Part shown: one piece after another, positions 7,803-16,254 of the stretch
Numbering within the stretch: position 1 is the stretch's first letter
How the letters are laid out: each line of letters opens with the position of its first letter
Source of the DNA: Nisaea nitritireducens
GTDB taxonomy: Bacteria > Pseudomonadota > Alphaproteobacteria > Thalassobaculales > Thalassobaculaceae
Length of the DNA stretch: 64,000 nt
Assembly (NCBI RefSeq): GCF_014904795.1
Contig: NZ_JACZFS010000027.1
Coordinates: 1-64,000, forward strand
Reading direction: 5' to 3'
Program-made: the position numbers and the translations under genes
The notes under the pieces: model-generated
Databases searched by the model: none
What the model was told of the DNA's origin: nothing
What the model saw: only the letters and a program-made list of their open reading frames with translations

Positions 7803-8616
7803 CAACAACACTCAAACCGCCGGACCTGCCGTGTCTTGCCGCGATGTCGGCAAGATTTGGGCGGCAGGAACGTCACGCGCACACGAGGCGCTGGCCAATA
7901 TCGACCTCGATATAGAGCCCGGTGAATTCGTCGTTCTGCTCGGCCCCTCGGGCTGCGGCAAGAGCACGCTGCTCTACCTCATCGCCGGACTGGAACAGCA
8001 GACCGGCGGCTCGCTGACCTATTTCGGCGAGCAGGTGAAAGCGCCGTCACCGGACCGCAGCCTGATCTTTCAGGAAACCTCGCTCTTCCCGTGGCTCAGT
8101 GTCTGGGAAAATGTCAGCTTCGGACTTCAGATCCGGGGCGAAAGCGAGCCGGATCGGCGGGCCGCGGCAAAGGATGTGCTGAAGCGTGTCGGCCTGACGG
8201 AGGCCGGATCGAAACGCCCGGACGAACTCTCAGGCGGCATGCGGCAACGCGTGGCTGTTGCCCGCGCGCTGGCAATGCGGCCCAGGGTTTTGCTGATGGA
8301 TGAGCCCTTCGCGGCCCTGGATGTCCAGACACGGCAGAAGATGCAGGATTTCCTGATCGATGTCTGGCGGGATAGCGGTGCATCAGTCGTCTTCGTCACC
8401 CACCATATCGACGAGGCGGTTGCGCTCGCGGACCGGGTCTGTGTCTTCACCTCCCGCCCGGGACGGATCAAGGAAACCGTGAAGGTAGACCTGCCGCGCC
8501 CGAGAGATCCGTTCTCCCCGGAATGCGAGGCGTTGCGAAAACGTCTGACGCAACTCCTCAAGGATGAAGTGGACCGCGCCTTCGCGGAACAGGAAGGCAT
8601 GGCCGAAGCCGTCTGA
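7792..8616 (+). CDS. ABC transporter ATP-binding protein (SsuB/TauB type)
   Basis: Starting at the GTG at 7792 the protein has 274 residues. Walker A is GPSGCGKST (51-59), the signature is LSGGMRQR (146-153), Walker B is LLMDEP (167-172) and the H-loop histidine is in FVTHH (204). The GTG is preceded by GGGGG six bases upstream and overlaps the permease stop by 11 bases; an ATG at 7771 in the same frame has no good ribosome site. It powers the NMT1-type importer, and the subfamily normally serves sulfonates, nitrate or pyrimidines. Confidence 0.9.
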   Translation: MVSDNNTQTAGPAVSCRDVGKIWAAGTSRAHEALANIDLDIEPGEFVVLLGPSGCGKSTLLYLIAGLEQQTGGSLTYFGEQVKAPSPDRSLIFQETSLFPWLSVWENVSFGLQIRGESEPDRRAAAKDVLKRVGLTEAGSKRPDELSGGMRQRVAVARALAMRPRVLLMDEPFAALDVQTRQKMQDFLIDVWRDSGASVVFVTHHIDEAVALADRVCVFTSRPGRIKETVKVDLPRPRDPFSPECEALRKRLTQLLKDEVDRAFAEQEGMAEAV

Positions 8617-8672
8617 CCGGCGGCGTCTCACGCCTCATCCGACATCCCAGTTTTTAGTAATGGAGCGACTCC

Positions 8673-10211
8673 ATGACCAGTTGCCTGATCAGAAGCCGCG
8701 CGATGATCGCGCGCACCATCGACCGCGAAACCGTCGAAATCGTCGACGATGGCGCCGTTCTCCAGGAAGACGGCATCATCACCCAGATCGGCACCTATGC
8801 CGACCTGTTAGCCAAGAACCCGGACGTGCCGGTCGTCGGCACCGGGCAGGAAATCATGATGCCCGGCTTCGTCAACGGCCATCACCATGTCGGCCTGACG
8901 CCGGTCCAGCTCGGCTCGCCCGACATGCCGCTGGAGCTCTGGTTTATCACCCGGATGATCTGCCGCAATGTGAACGTCTATCTCGACACGCTTTATTCAG
9001 CCTTCGAGATGATCGCCTCCGGTATCACCACAGTGCAGCATATCCACGGCTGGATGCCCGGAAAGATCAATCAGGTCGAGGGCTATTCCGAACAAGTGCT
9101 GAAAGCCTATGACGATATCGGCATGCGGGCGTCCTACTGCTTCGCCCTGCGCGACCAGAACCGTCTGGTCTATCAGGCAGACGAGGAATTCGTCGCATCC
9201 CTGCCGAAAGAGCTGCAAGACCCCATGAAACGCTGGTTCGAGCGCTTCGAGATGGGCCTCGATGAATCGATGGCGATGTTCGAGAGCCTGCACGGCAAGC
9301 ACCAGAGCAAGTCGCGCACAAAGATCCAGCTGGCCCCGGCCAACCTGCACTGGTGTTCGGACAAGGCCCTGACAGCACTCTCCGATGCCTCGAAGAAGTA
9401 CGACGCGCCGATGCACATGCATCTGGTCGAGACCGCCTACCAGAAGGAATATGCGCGACGGCGGGGCGACTGCACCGCGCTCGAATACCTCGACCGGTTC
9501 GACATGCTGAGCCCGCGCCTGACGCTGGGACACGGCGTCTGGCTGAACGAGAGCGATATCGACCGGATCGCCGAGACAGGCGTCTGCGTGTGTCACAACT
9601 GCTCGTCTAACTTCCGCCTGCGGTCGGGACTGGCAGCACTGAACGTGTTCGAGATCAAAGGGGTTAACACCGCCATCGGCCTTGACGAGGCGGGCATCAA
9701 CGATGACCGGGACATGCTGCAGGAAATGCGGATGGTTTTGCGGGCACACAGGGTCCCCGGCATGGACGACGTGGTCCCGACGTCCCCTCAGGTACTGCGC
9801 ATGGCGACATCAGGGGGAGCCAAAACAACACCTTTCGGAGACAGCATCGGAACCCTCGAAGTCGGCAAGAAAGCCGATCTGTCGCTGATCGACTGGAAGC
9901 AGGTTTCCTACCCCTATCTCGACGAGGAAATGCCCCTGCTCGACGCCGTGATGCAACGCGCCAAAACCGAAGGCGTCCGCATGGTGATGTGCGACGGCGA
10001 GATCATCTATCGCGACGGCGTATTCACCAAGGTGGACAAGCAAGGCGCCTTGAAAGCGCTGCATGACGATCTGCAATCCGCGCTCTCCAATGACGAGGTG
10101 GAGCGCCGGCAGCTCTCCAAGGCGCTGCTGCCGCATGTGAAGAAATTCTACGAGAACTACTTTGACCCGGCCCAGCACGAGCCTTTCTATAAGCCAAGCT
10201 CACGCATCTGA
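8673..10211 (+). CDS. Amidohydrolase of the TRZ/ATZ (deaminase/chlorohydrolase) family
   Basis: A protein of 512 residues. Metal ligands expected for this superfamily are visible: NGHHHVG (His70 and His72), APMHMHLVET, LGHGVWL and the aspartate in GLDEAGINDDRDML. The C-terminal segment (GTLEVGKKADLSLIDW) is the usual closing beta-sandwich. Members deaminate or dehalogenate heterocycles such as guanine, 8-oxoguanine, cytosine or s-triazines in the cytoplasm. It follows the ATPase gene by 56 bases on the same strand, so it probably acts on the imported compound. I cannot name the substrate; the N-terminus (LTPVQLGSPDMPLELWF) does not match the well-known deaminases I can recall. Confidence 0.8.
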   Translation: MTSCLIRSRAMIARTIDRETVEIVDDGAVLQEDGIITQIGTYADLLAKNPDVPVVGTGQEIMMPGFVNGHHHVGLTPVQLGSPDMPLELWFITRMICRNVNVYLDTLYSAFEMIASGITTVQHIHGWMPGKINQVEGYSEQVLKAYDDIGMRASYCFALRDQNRLVYQADEEFVASLPKELQDPMKRWFERFEMGLDESMAMFESLHGKHQSKSRTKIQLAPANLHWCSDKALTALSDASKKYDAPMHMHLVETAYQKEYARRRGDCTALEYLDRFDMLSPRLTLGHGVWLNESDIDRIAETGVCVCHNCSSNFRLRSGLAALNVFEIKGVNTAIGLDEAGINDDRDMLQEMRMVLRAHRVPGMDDVVPTSPQVLRMATSGGAKTTPFGDSIGTLEVGKKADLSLIDWKQVSYPYLDEEMPLLDAVMQRAKTEGVRMVMCDGEIIYRDGVFTKVDKQGALKALHDDLQSALSNDEVERRQLSKALLPHVKKFYENYFDPAQHEPFYKPSSRI

Positions 10212-10224
10212 TGGTCAATGAGAG

Positions 10225-10255
10225 CCGGGGAGAGAGGCAAAGCCTCGCTTCCCGG
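10225..10255 (+). terminator. Hairpin terminator after the amidohydrolase gene
   Basis: CCGGGGAGAGAGGC (10225-10238) pairs with GCCTCGCTTCCCGG (10242-10255) apart from two mismatches, with a three-base AAA loop. It is followed on the plus strand by TCTTGTCCT, a weak U-rich tail. It lies between convergent genes and can end the plus-strand operon. Confidence 0.55.
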
Positions 10256-10262
10256 TCTTGTC

Positions 10263-11108
10263 CTAACCAAGCTCGAAGGTGGTGACGCCGAAGACACGGC
10301 CGAGATCAATATCGGGCGCCGTCCCGCGATACATCCGGGCGGTCTCGAATACCGGCTCAAGCCCAAGCTCGCGAGCGAGTGCGACGGCCTGTTCAATTGG
10401 CTCCGGCGCATCAAGGAAAATCTCGCCGCCCCCGGCGGCATCGACAGCCGCTTTCGCAAGCTGGCGCGCAACAGCCGCATCATCGGCGAAGAGCGGGCCG
10501 ATCTTGCTGCCGGCCCGGCAGGGCCTCACCACCGCATAACCGACAAGTGCTCCGTCCCGCATCGCGGCGAAACCGGTATGGTCCGAAGTGGCGAGCCAGG
10601 CATCGAGAAAGCGATCGCGCGGCGCCGGGAACAGTTTCCTGTCATAGGCTACCAGCTCATCGGAAAGCGCGGTGAGCGGCTTCAGGAAGGCCGCATCCTC
10701 AACGGTCAGCGCTTTCGGCACACCGCCGAACCGGATGTTCCGGTAGGCGAAATCGAAACCGGAGCGCTTGTAGTTTTCCTGCTCCGCCACAACCCCGTCG
10801 AGCCCGATCGTGCGCGATCCCGCATGAGCCATTCCGGCCTTCCAGAGTGTGAAGCCGTAGCCCTTGCCGCGAAAATCCGGATGCACGATGTAGAAGCCGA
10901 GAAAAGCAAAGGACGGGTCGTAATTCACCACCGAGATCGAGGCGATCATACGGTCGCCCAGGAAGCCACCGATGAAGCCTTCCGGATCGACCGAGGTGAA
11001 ACAGGATGCGTCCTGGCCGCCCGGGTTCCAACCCTCGGCAGCGGCCCAACCGACCGCCTCCCCGGCTTCGGCTCCGGTCATGGCGCGTATTGTGTACTCT
11101 TGCTCCAT
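10263..11108 (-). CDS. GNAT family N-acetyltransferase
   Basis: A protein of 281 residues. The N-terminal half is a GNAT domain with the acetyl-CoA loop in FRGKGYGFTLWKAGM, after FLGFYIVHPD. The C-terminal half (LVGYAVVRPCRAGSKIGPLFADD, then GGGEIFLDAPEPIEQAVALARELG) looks like the second, degenerate GNAT-like domain seen in YitH-type proteins. It is the last gene of the PotABCD-like operon, directly after the hydantoin racemase, so it may acylate an amino acid or amine made from the imported compound, or detoxify it (inference). GGGAG lies 9 bases before the ATG at 11108. Confidence 0.8.
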   Translation of the reverse strand: MEQEYTIRAMTGAEAGEAVGWAAAEGWNPGGQDASCFTSVDPEGFIGGFLGDRMIASISVVNYDPSFAFLGFYIVHPDFRGKGYGFTLWKAGMAHAGSRTIGLDGVVAEQENYKRSGFDFAYRNIRFGGVPKALTVEDAAFLKPLTALSDELVAYDRKLFPAPRDRFLDAWLATSDHTGFAAMRDGALVGYAVVRPCRAGSKIGPLFADDAAVARQLAKAAVDAAGGGEIFLDAPEPIEQAVALARELGLEPVFETARMYRGTAPDIDLGRVFGVTTFELG

Positions 11109-11125
11109 TATTCAGAGCTCCCTCT

Positions 11126-11863
11126 TCAGGGCTTGGGTGCAGCATCGGCGAAGGCACCGCCATAGGATTTCGGCCTTGGGCTTTCGTAAGCCAGACGTTT
11201 GCAGGTTTTCAGGCCGAGTCCGACGAGCGCTTCGGAGAATTTTACGGCCGCCGCCACACCGTCAATCACCGGCACGCCGGTTTCTTTCGTCAGCGCATCG
11301 GCGAGATCGGTCATGCCGGCACAGCCAAGCAGGACAGCTTCGGCATGGTCCCGCTCGATGGCGGCGATAACTTCCTCGCGCACCTTCGCGGCAGCGCCGC
11401 CGCCCTCTTCTTCCAGTGCCAGCACCGGAATCTCGGCGGAACGGACCCGGCGGCACTGCCGCTCAAAGCCGTATTTGAAAGCCAGAGCCTCGATAATCGG
11501 CACCGCGCGCGGCAATGTCGTGACAACGGAGAAACCGTGCCCGACCATGGAGGCCGCCGCCATCGCCGCCTCGCAGATGCCGATCACCGGAATGTCGAGC
11601 AGCTCACGGCAAGCTTCCAGGCCCGGATCGTCGAAACAGGCGATGACCAGGGCATCGGCTCCGTCCGCCGCGCCCTTGCGGGCCTCGTCGAGCAGGCCGG
11701 GCAGGCAATATGCCTCGTCGTAATGGCCTTCGATGCTGACCGGCCCGTCCAGCGGATTGACGGCAACAATCTCCGTGCCCGGCGCAGCGACGGCACACGC
11801 GGTTTCACGGATCTTGTCCGTCATGGAAGCGGTTGTATTCGGATTTATGACGAGGATTTTCAT
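11126..11863 (-). CDS. Hydantoin racemase (Asp/Glu racemase family)
   Basis: A protein of 245 residues with both catalytic cysteines: Cys76 in VIACFDDPGLE and Cys181 in LLGCAGMTDLA. These are the positions reported for HyuA-type hydantoin racemases. It would interconvert D- and L-5-substituted hydantoins so that the D-specific hydantoinase and carbamoylase encoded at 2778-5185 can use both. Unexpectedly it lies in a separate ABC transporter operon about 6 kb away, while the hydantoin operon holds a cysteine-less paralogue (2106-2774). A short 8-base gap separates it from the upstream permease gene. Allantoin racemase is an alternative reading. Confidence 0.85.
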   Translation of the reverse strand: MKILVINPNTTASMTDKIRETACAVAAPGTEIVAVNPLDGPVSIEGHYDEAYCLPGLLDEARKGAADGADALVIACFDDPGLEACRELLDIPVIGICEAAMAAASMVGHGFSVVTTLPRAVPIIEALAFKYGFERQCRRVRSAEIPVLALEEEGGGAAAKVREEVIAAIERDHAEAVLLGCAGMTDLADALTKETGVPVIDGVAAAVKFSEALVGLGLKTCKRLAYESPRPKSYGGAFADAAPKP

Positions 11864-11871
11864 GGCACTGA

Positions 11872-12717
11872 TTAAACCATACCCTTGTCGGCATCGGAGC
11901 CGAATCTTTTCTGCCGCCAGCGGAAAGCCAGCACCAGCACGAGGCTTACCCCGATCACCACCAGCGACAGCGCGGTCGTGTAGGCGCCAAGCGCATAGAT
12001 CACCGGTGTCGTCACGTTGGTCTGCATAGCCTGCAATTCCATCGGCAGCGTGTTCAGCGCGCCGACCGACTGGGAGGTCCGGGCGATCTCGTCATAGGAC
12101 AGGGTGAAACCGAACAGGGCGACGCCGATCAAGCTGGGGGCGACGATGGGCAGCACGACATGACGAATGGTCTGCCAGCCACTCGCGCCGAGATCCCGCG
12201 CCGCTTCCTCATAGGCCGGATCGAACCGGTTGAAGACCGCAAACATGATCAGAAGGCCAAAGGGCAGTGTCCAGGTAAGATGCGCGCCGAAGGCCGAACT
12301 CCACCAGGACCGCTCGATACCCAGCAGCTCGAACATGGAGCCAATGCCGAGGCTGACCACGATGGACGGCATGATCAGGCTGGCAATGACCACATAGAAC
12401 AGCACGGAACTGCCGCGAAATTTCTTCCTGTAGGCAAGCCCGGTCAGGAACGAGACCACAACGGTCGCCAGCATCACCATCATGCCGAGCTTGATGGAGC
12501 GGTCGAACGAGCCCCAGATATCGCCGATGGATTGCGGCTGAAAGATATCCGCAAACCAGTGCAGAGAGGCGCCGTTCATCGGGAAGGTCAGCCCGCCGTC
12601 CGGGCCCTGGAAAGCCAGCAGGATGACGGTGACCATCGGGCCGTAGAGGAACAGCACGAAGGCGCCGAACAGGATCGACAGTGCGTAAAAACTGCGGGAG
12701 CGACGGCCATGCACCAT
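11872..12717 (-). CDS. ABC transporter permease, PotC-like
   Basis: A protein of 281 residues with about six membrane segments. The first segment is FYALSILFGAFVLFLYGPMVTVILLAFQ. The coupling loop is EEAARDLGASGWQTIRHVVLPIVAPSLI. This is the PotC/YdcV family, the second permease of polyamine- or opine-like importers. It starts one base after the stop of the PotB-like gene, showing tight coupling. Located in the inner membrane. Confidence 0.88.
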   Translation of the reverse strand: MVHGRRSRSFYALSILFGAFVLFLYGPMVTVILLAFQGPDGGLTFPMNGASLHWFADIFQPQSIGDIWGSFDRSIKLGMMVMLATVVVSFLTGLAYRKKFRGSSVLFYVVIASLIMPSIVVSLGIGSMFELLGIERSWWSSAFGAHLTWTLPFGLLIMFAVFNRFDPAYEEAARDLGASGWQTIRHVVLPIVAPSLIGVALFGFTLSYDEIARTSQSVGALNTLPMELQAMQTNVTTPVIYALGAYTTALSLVVIGVSLVLVLAFRWRQKRFGSDADKGMV

Positions 12718-12718
12718 G

Positions 12719-13576
12719 TCAGAGCTCCTTCCGGATATCGGCGAAGCGCATCAGCAGCATGATCAGCAGGATCACCACACCAAGCAGCACCATGGAATTC
12801 GCAGCCGCCGGCGGAAACTGCAGATAGGACAGCTCCGCCGCGATGGCCTTGCCGACAGAAGCGACCTGACCGCCACCAAGCACGTTCACGGTGACGAAGT
12901 CCCCCATCACCATGGCGACCACGAAGATCGAACCGATGGCGATGCCCGGCTTGCAGAGCGGTACGATGACGTTCCACGTAGTCTGCCAGCCGCTCGCCCC
13001 GGCATCGGTCGCCGCCTCAAGCAGGCTGCGGTCGATGCGCATCATGGAATTGAAGATCGGGACGATCATAAACAGCGTGTAGAGATGGACATAGCCAATC
13101 ACCACGGCGAACTCGCTGTAGAGCAGCCACTCCACCGGCGCGTCGGTAAAACCCGACGCAACCAGCGCATTGTTCACCAACCCGTTCCGGCCAAGCAGCG
13201 GAATCCAGGCGATCATCCGGATCACAATCGAGGTCCAGAACGGGATCGTGCAAAGCAGGAACAGCACGATCTGCATGGTGATCGTGCGGATATGGAAGGC
13301 GAGGAAATAGGCGATGGCAAAGCCGAGGACGAGCGTGATGGCCCAGACCATCAGGCAGAACCGGAAAGTGATGAAGTAGGTCCGGTAGGTGACCTCGGAC
13401 GAGAACACGTCCTGATAATTGAACAGCACGAAATCCGGGATCAGGATCTGGTAGGCCTGATAATCGAAGAAACTGACCACAACCACCATGGCGATGGGCA
13501 GCACGAAGAAGAGCAGGAAGATCAGGCTGAGCGGCGCAGCCTGAAGGTAAGCGCTCCTGGATCTCAACCACTCCAT
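12719..13576 (-). CDS. ABC transporter permease, PotB-like
   Basis: A protein of 285 residues, first permease of the importer. It has an N-terminal segment AAPLSLIFLLFFVLPIAMVVVV and a large periplasmic stretch before the core. The EAA-type loop is EAATDAGASGWQTTWNVIVPLCKPG. It is followed at one-base distance by the PotC-like gene. A perfect 30-base palindrome lies in the 68-base gap between this gene and the upstream binding-protein gene. Confidence 0.88.
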   Translation of the reverse strand: MEWLRSRSAYLQAAPLSLIFLLFFVLPIAMVVVVSFFDYQAYQILIPDFVLFNYQDVFSSEVTYRTYFITFRFCLMVWAITLVLGFAIAYFLAFHIRTITMQIVLFLLCTIPFWTSIVIRMIAWIPLLGRNGLVNNALVASGFTDAPVEWLLYSEFAVVIGYVHLYTLFMIVPIFNSMMRIDRSLLEAATDAGASGWQTTWNVIVPLCKPGIAIGSIFVVAMVMGDFVTVNVLGGGQVASVGKAIAAELSYLQFPPAAANSMVLLGVVILLIMLLMRFADIRKEL

Positions 13577-13604
13577 GTCAGACGTCCCGGTCCCGGTTAA
13601 AGAT

Positions 13605-13634
13605 ATCCGGGGGCCGGTCGACCGGCCCCCGGAT
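13605..13634 (-). terminator. Perfect 30-base palindrome between binding-protein and permease genes
   Basis: The arm ATCCGGGGGCCGGTC (13605-13619) is followed at once by its exact reverse complement (13620-13634). In RNA this gives a very stable GC-rich hairpin with a minimal loop. On the minus strand it lies right after the binding-protein stop and is followed by ATCTTTAACC, a poor U-tract. I read it as an intercistronic attenuator or mRNA stabiliser rather than a full stop. Confidence 0.7.
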
Positions 13635-13644
13635 GGTCAATGCC

Positions 13645-14940
13645 TCAAGCGGCGATGAACTCATTCCACTTGCGGACCATGTAGCGGTCCTCGTCCATCA
13701 CCGTGTTCCAGACGGTCACATTGCCCATGCGGTCCCAGAAAGAGCCGCCATCGCGTACGGATCCGGCGCTTTCGATCTTCTGGCCGGTCGGGCTCATAAT
13801 GTCGGTCGCAGCCTTCTTGCCTTCCATCCAGAAGCCCCACTCATCCTCGGACATGAACGGCTTCGCTGTTTCCAGCACGGCGGTGTAGTAGCCCTGACGG
13901 TTCAGGAACGCGCCGGCCCAGCCGGACATGTACCAGTTGATGAACTCGTAGGCGGCATCCAGCTGCCTGCCTTCGAGATGGGACGGCAAGCCGAGGCCGC
14001 CGGCCCAGGCGCGGTAGCCTTCCTTCAGCGGCTGGTACACGCAGGGAACACCCATGGAGCGCACCTTGGTGACGGCAGGCGACCACATGGACTGGATCAC
14101 CACCTCGCCGGACGCCATCAGGTTGACGCTCTCATTGAACTCTTTCCAGAAGGCGCGGAACTGGCCGTCCTTCTTGGCCTCCGTCAGCACCTTCATGGTG
14201 GTGTCGATCTCGGCCTTGGTCATGTTGCCCTTGTCGCCATAGGTGGCGAGCCCGGACGCTTCGCAGACCATGGCTGCGTCCATGATACCGATGGACGGGA
14301 TGTTCAGGATCGAGGCCTTGCCCTTGAACTCGGAATTCAGCAGCTCGGCCCAGCTGTTGATCGGCCGGTTGATGAGATCAGGACGGATACCGAGCGTATC
14401 GGCATTATAAACCGTCGGGATCAGCGTCATGTAGCCGCTCGGGTCGGTCGCGAACTCGCTGGACTCTTCGCCTGCGAGATAGCTCACCTTGATCGGCGCG
14501 ATGCCCTGACGGGACATTTTGGTGCCATCCGGCAGCTCGCCCTTGGTGAAGATCGGCACGATCTTGTCGTAATTCTTGATCTTGCTGACATCCATGCCCT
14601 TCATCTTGCCGCTGGGCACGATCTTCTTCAGCATCCAGTATTCGGCATCGAGCATGTCGAAGGACGAGGACTGGGTCACCGCCCGCTTCACCACGTCATC
14701 CGAGGTAAGCGAGGTGTACTGGATGGTGAAGCCGAGATCTTCCTTGGCCTTGTCAGCCAATTCCTTGAACTGGTTCACACCGGTTCCTGCGATCCGCAGC
14801 GTGATCGGCTCGGATGCATGAACGAAAGGCGCGCCCTTGATCATCGCTCCACCGGCGACCGCCCCCGCGGCCATGCCCTTCAATACCCCGCGGCGCGACA
14901 CCGCTCCTTTTGGCGTAGTCTGGTTTTTGTTGTTCGACAT
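13645..14940 (-). CDS. ABC transporter substrate-binding protein, PotD-like, Tat-exported
   Basis: From ATG 14940 the protein is 431 residues; GAGGAGG lies 6 bases before it. A twin-arginine signal is visible (SRRGVLKGMAAGAVAGGAM). The mature protein has the PotD-like bilobal binding fold (ITLRIAGTGVNQFKELADKAKEDLG near the start, AWAGGLGLPSHLEGRQLDAAYEFINWYMSGWAG near the end). It captures the ligand in the periplasm for the PotBC-like permeases. The ligand is unknown; the linked hydantoin racemase suggests a cyclic ureide or N-carbamoyl compound (inference). Confidence 0.88.
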   Translation of the reverse strand: MSNNKNQTTPKGAVSRRGVLKGMAAGAVAGGAMIKGAPFVHASEPITLRIAGTGVNQFKELADKAKEDLGFTIQYTSLTSDDVVKRAVTQSSSFDMLDAEYWMLKKIVPSGKMKGMDVSKIKNYDKIVPIFTKGELPDGTKMSRQGIAPIKVSYLAGEESSEFATDPSGYMTLIPTVYNADTLGIRPDLINRPINSWAELLNSEFKGKASILNIPSIGIMDAAMVCEASGLATYGDKGNMTKAEIDTTMKVLTEAKKDGQFRAFWKEFNESVNLMASGEVVIQSMWSPAVTKVRSMGVPCVYQPLKEGYRAWAGGLGLPSHLEGRQLDAAYEFINWYMSGWAGAFLNRQGYYTAVLETAKPFMSEDEWGFWMEGKKAATDIMSPTGQKIESAGSVRDGGSFWDRMGNVTVWNTVMDEDRYMVRKWNEFIAA

Positions 14941-14963
14941 CTGAAGCCTCCTCTTTCGATGTT

Positions 14964-16013
14964 CTACCGATCCGCCCCAAGCCGGTGCAGATCGGAAGAA
15001 CGCCAAGACGCAGTCACGCTTTCGCCCACCGTGAAGCCCTGATCGAAGAACTGGGAATCCGGTAGGGCGACAGTAAAATCTTCCAGTTCCGGGGCATCGA
15101 GACGCAGCTTCGCCCACAAGCCGAGATACTCGACCGCTGCAATTCTCGCGGTAATGTCATGGGTTTCGCCGGACTCGTCGCCTGCAGCCCGCCCGGCACG
15201 GGCCAGCCGGACCCGGTCGGCCCGGATGGCCACGGCACTTGCCGGATCTTCCCCGACCACCGCACCGCTCATCACGTTATGGCCGCCGATGAAACGGGCG
15301 ACGAACACGCTGGCTGGACGCTCGAAAACATCGCGCGGCGCTGCGGCCTGCTCGATCCGGCCATCATTCATCACCACCACCAGATCGGCCAGCGCCATCG
15401 CCTCTTCCTGGCTATGGGTGACATGAATGAAGCTGATCCCGAGCTCCGACTGCAGCCGCTTTAGCTCCTCGCGCATCCTGATGCGCAGGAACGGATCGAG
15501 CGCAGAGAGCGGCTCATCCAGCAACAACACATCCGGTTTCGTCACCAGTGCGCGGGCCAGCGCAACCCGTTGCTGCTGGCCACCGGAAAGCTGTGACGGG
15601 AGCCGTTGGGCATGTTGCTCCATCTCGACAAGAGCAAGATATTCAAGCGCGGATGCCCGCCGCTCGCTCTTCGAGACACCACGCATCTTCAAGCTGAAGG
15701 CGACATTGTCGAGGCAGTTCAAATGGGGAAACAGCGCATAGCTCTGGAACATCATCGCCGTCCCGCGCCGGGCCGGCTCAAGCTCGGATACGTTCTCGCC
15801 GCCGATAATGATGTCCCCGTCGGAGACGCCCTCATGTCCGGCAATCATCCGCAGCGTCGTGGTCTTGCCGCAGCCGGACGGACCGAGCAGGCAACAATAA
15901 GTACCTGCGGGTATTTTGACGTCGATTTCCTTCACGGCTTCGACGGCACCATATCTTTTCGTCAGGCCGACAAGTTCGATCCCAGCACCCGAGCCCACGA
16001 TATCTTCCCCCAT
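14964..16013 (-). CDS. ABC transporter ATP-binding protein, PotA-like
   Basis: A protein of 349 residues from ATG 16013. Walker A is GPSGCGKT (44-51), the signature LSGGQQQR (142-149), Walker B LLLDEPLSALD and the switch FIHVTHSQEEAMALAD. The last 100 residues form a TOBE-type regulatory domain, as in PotA and CysA. Neither in-frame ATG (16013 or 16037) has a clear Shine-Dalgarno; I use 16013 because the family core begins soon after. It is the first gene of the operon, with a sigma-54-like promoter upstream. Confidence 0.88.
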   Translation of the reverse strand: MGEDIVGSGAGIELVGLTKRYGAVEAVKEIDVKIPAGTYCCLLGPSGCGKTTTLRMIAGHEGVSDGDIIIGGENVSELEPARRGTAMMFQSYALFPHLNCLDNVAFSLKMRGVSKSERRASALEYLALVEMEQHAQRLPSQLSGGQQQRVALARALVTKPDVLLLDEPLSALDPFLRIRMREELKRLQSELGISFIHVTHSQEEAMALADLVVVMNDGRIEQAAAPRDVFERPASVFVARFIGGHNVMSGAVVGEDPASAVAIRADRVRLARAGRAAGDESGETHDITARIAAVEYLGLWAKLRLDAPELEDFTVALPDSQFFDQGFTVGESVTASWRSSDLHRLGADR

Positions 16014-16070
16014 GAAGCAAATGTTTGCCGCGAACATATTTGCTGCAACGCAACATTTTCACAAGAGAAC

Positions 16071-16086
16071 AGCAATATATATGCCA
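16071..16086 (-). promoter_or_regulatory. Candidate sigma-54 (-24/-12) promoter for the PotABCD-like operon
   Basis: On the minus strand the sequence is TGGCATATATATTGCT. It matches the consensus TGGCACGN4TTGCW except for two bases, and the GG and GC pairs have the required spacing. It lies 58 bases before the PotA-like ATG at 16013, in the only sizeable gap upstream of that operon. Confidence 0.55.
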
Positions 16087-16185
16087 CGGGACGCCGCCGC
16101 ACTGGGTCACGGTATTTACGGGCACACGACCTTACCGTGCCTATAAAATTCGCAGAAACCCGACAGCTTTTGACTAAAAACTGAA

Positions 16186-16220
16186 CAAGAAAAAACGGCC
16201 CGCCATGATTCTGCGGGCCG
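16186..16220 (-). terminator. Rho-independent terminator of the gntR gene
   Basis: CGGCCCGC (16196-16203) pairs with GCGGGCCG (16213-16220). On the minus strand the stem is followed by TTTTTTCTTGTT, a good U-tract. It lies 35 bases after the gntR stop and separates that gene from the PotA-like operon. Confidence 0.85.
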
Positions 16221-16254
16221 CTTACGATGAATGGAAATTGCATGGAAAGCCGGC

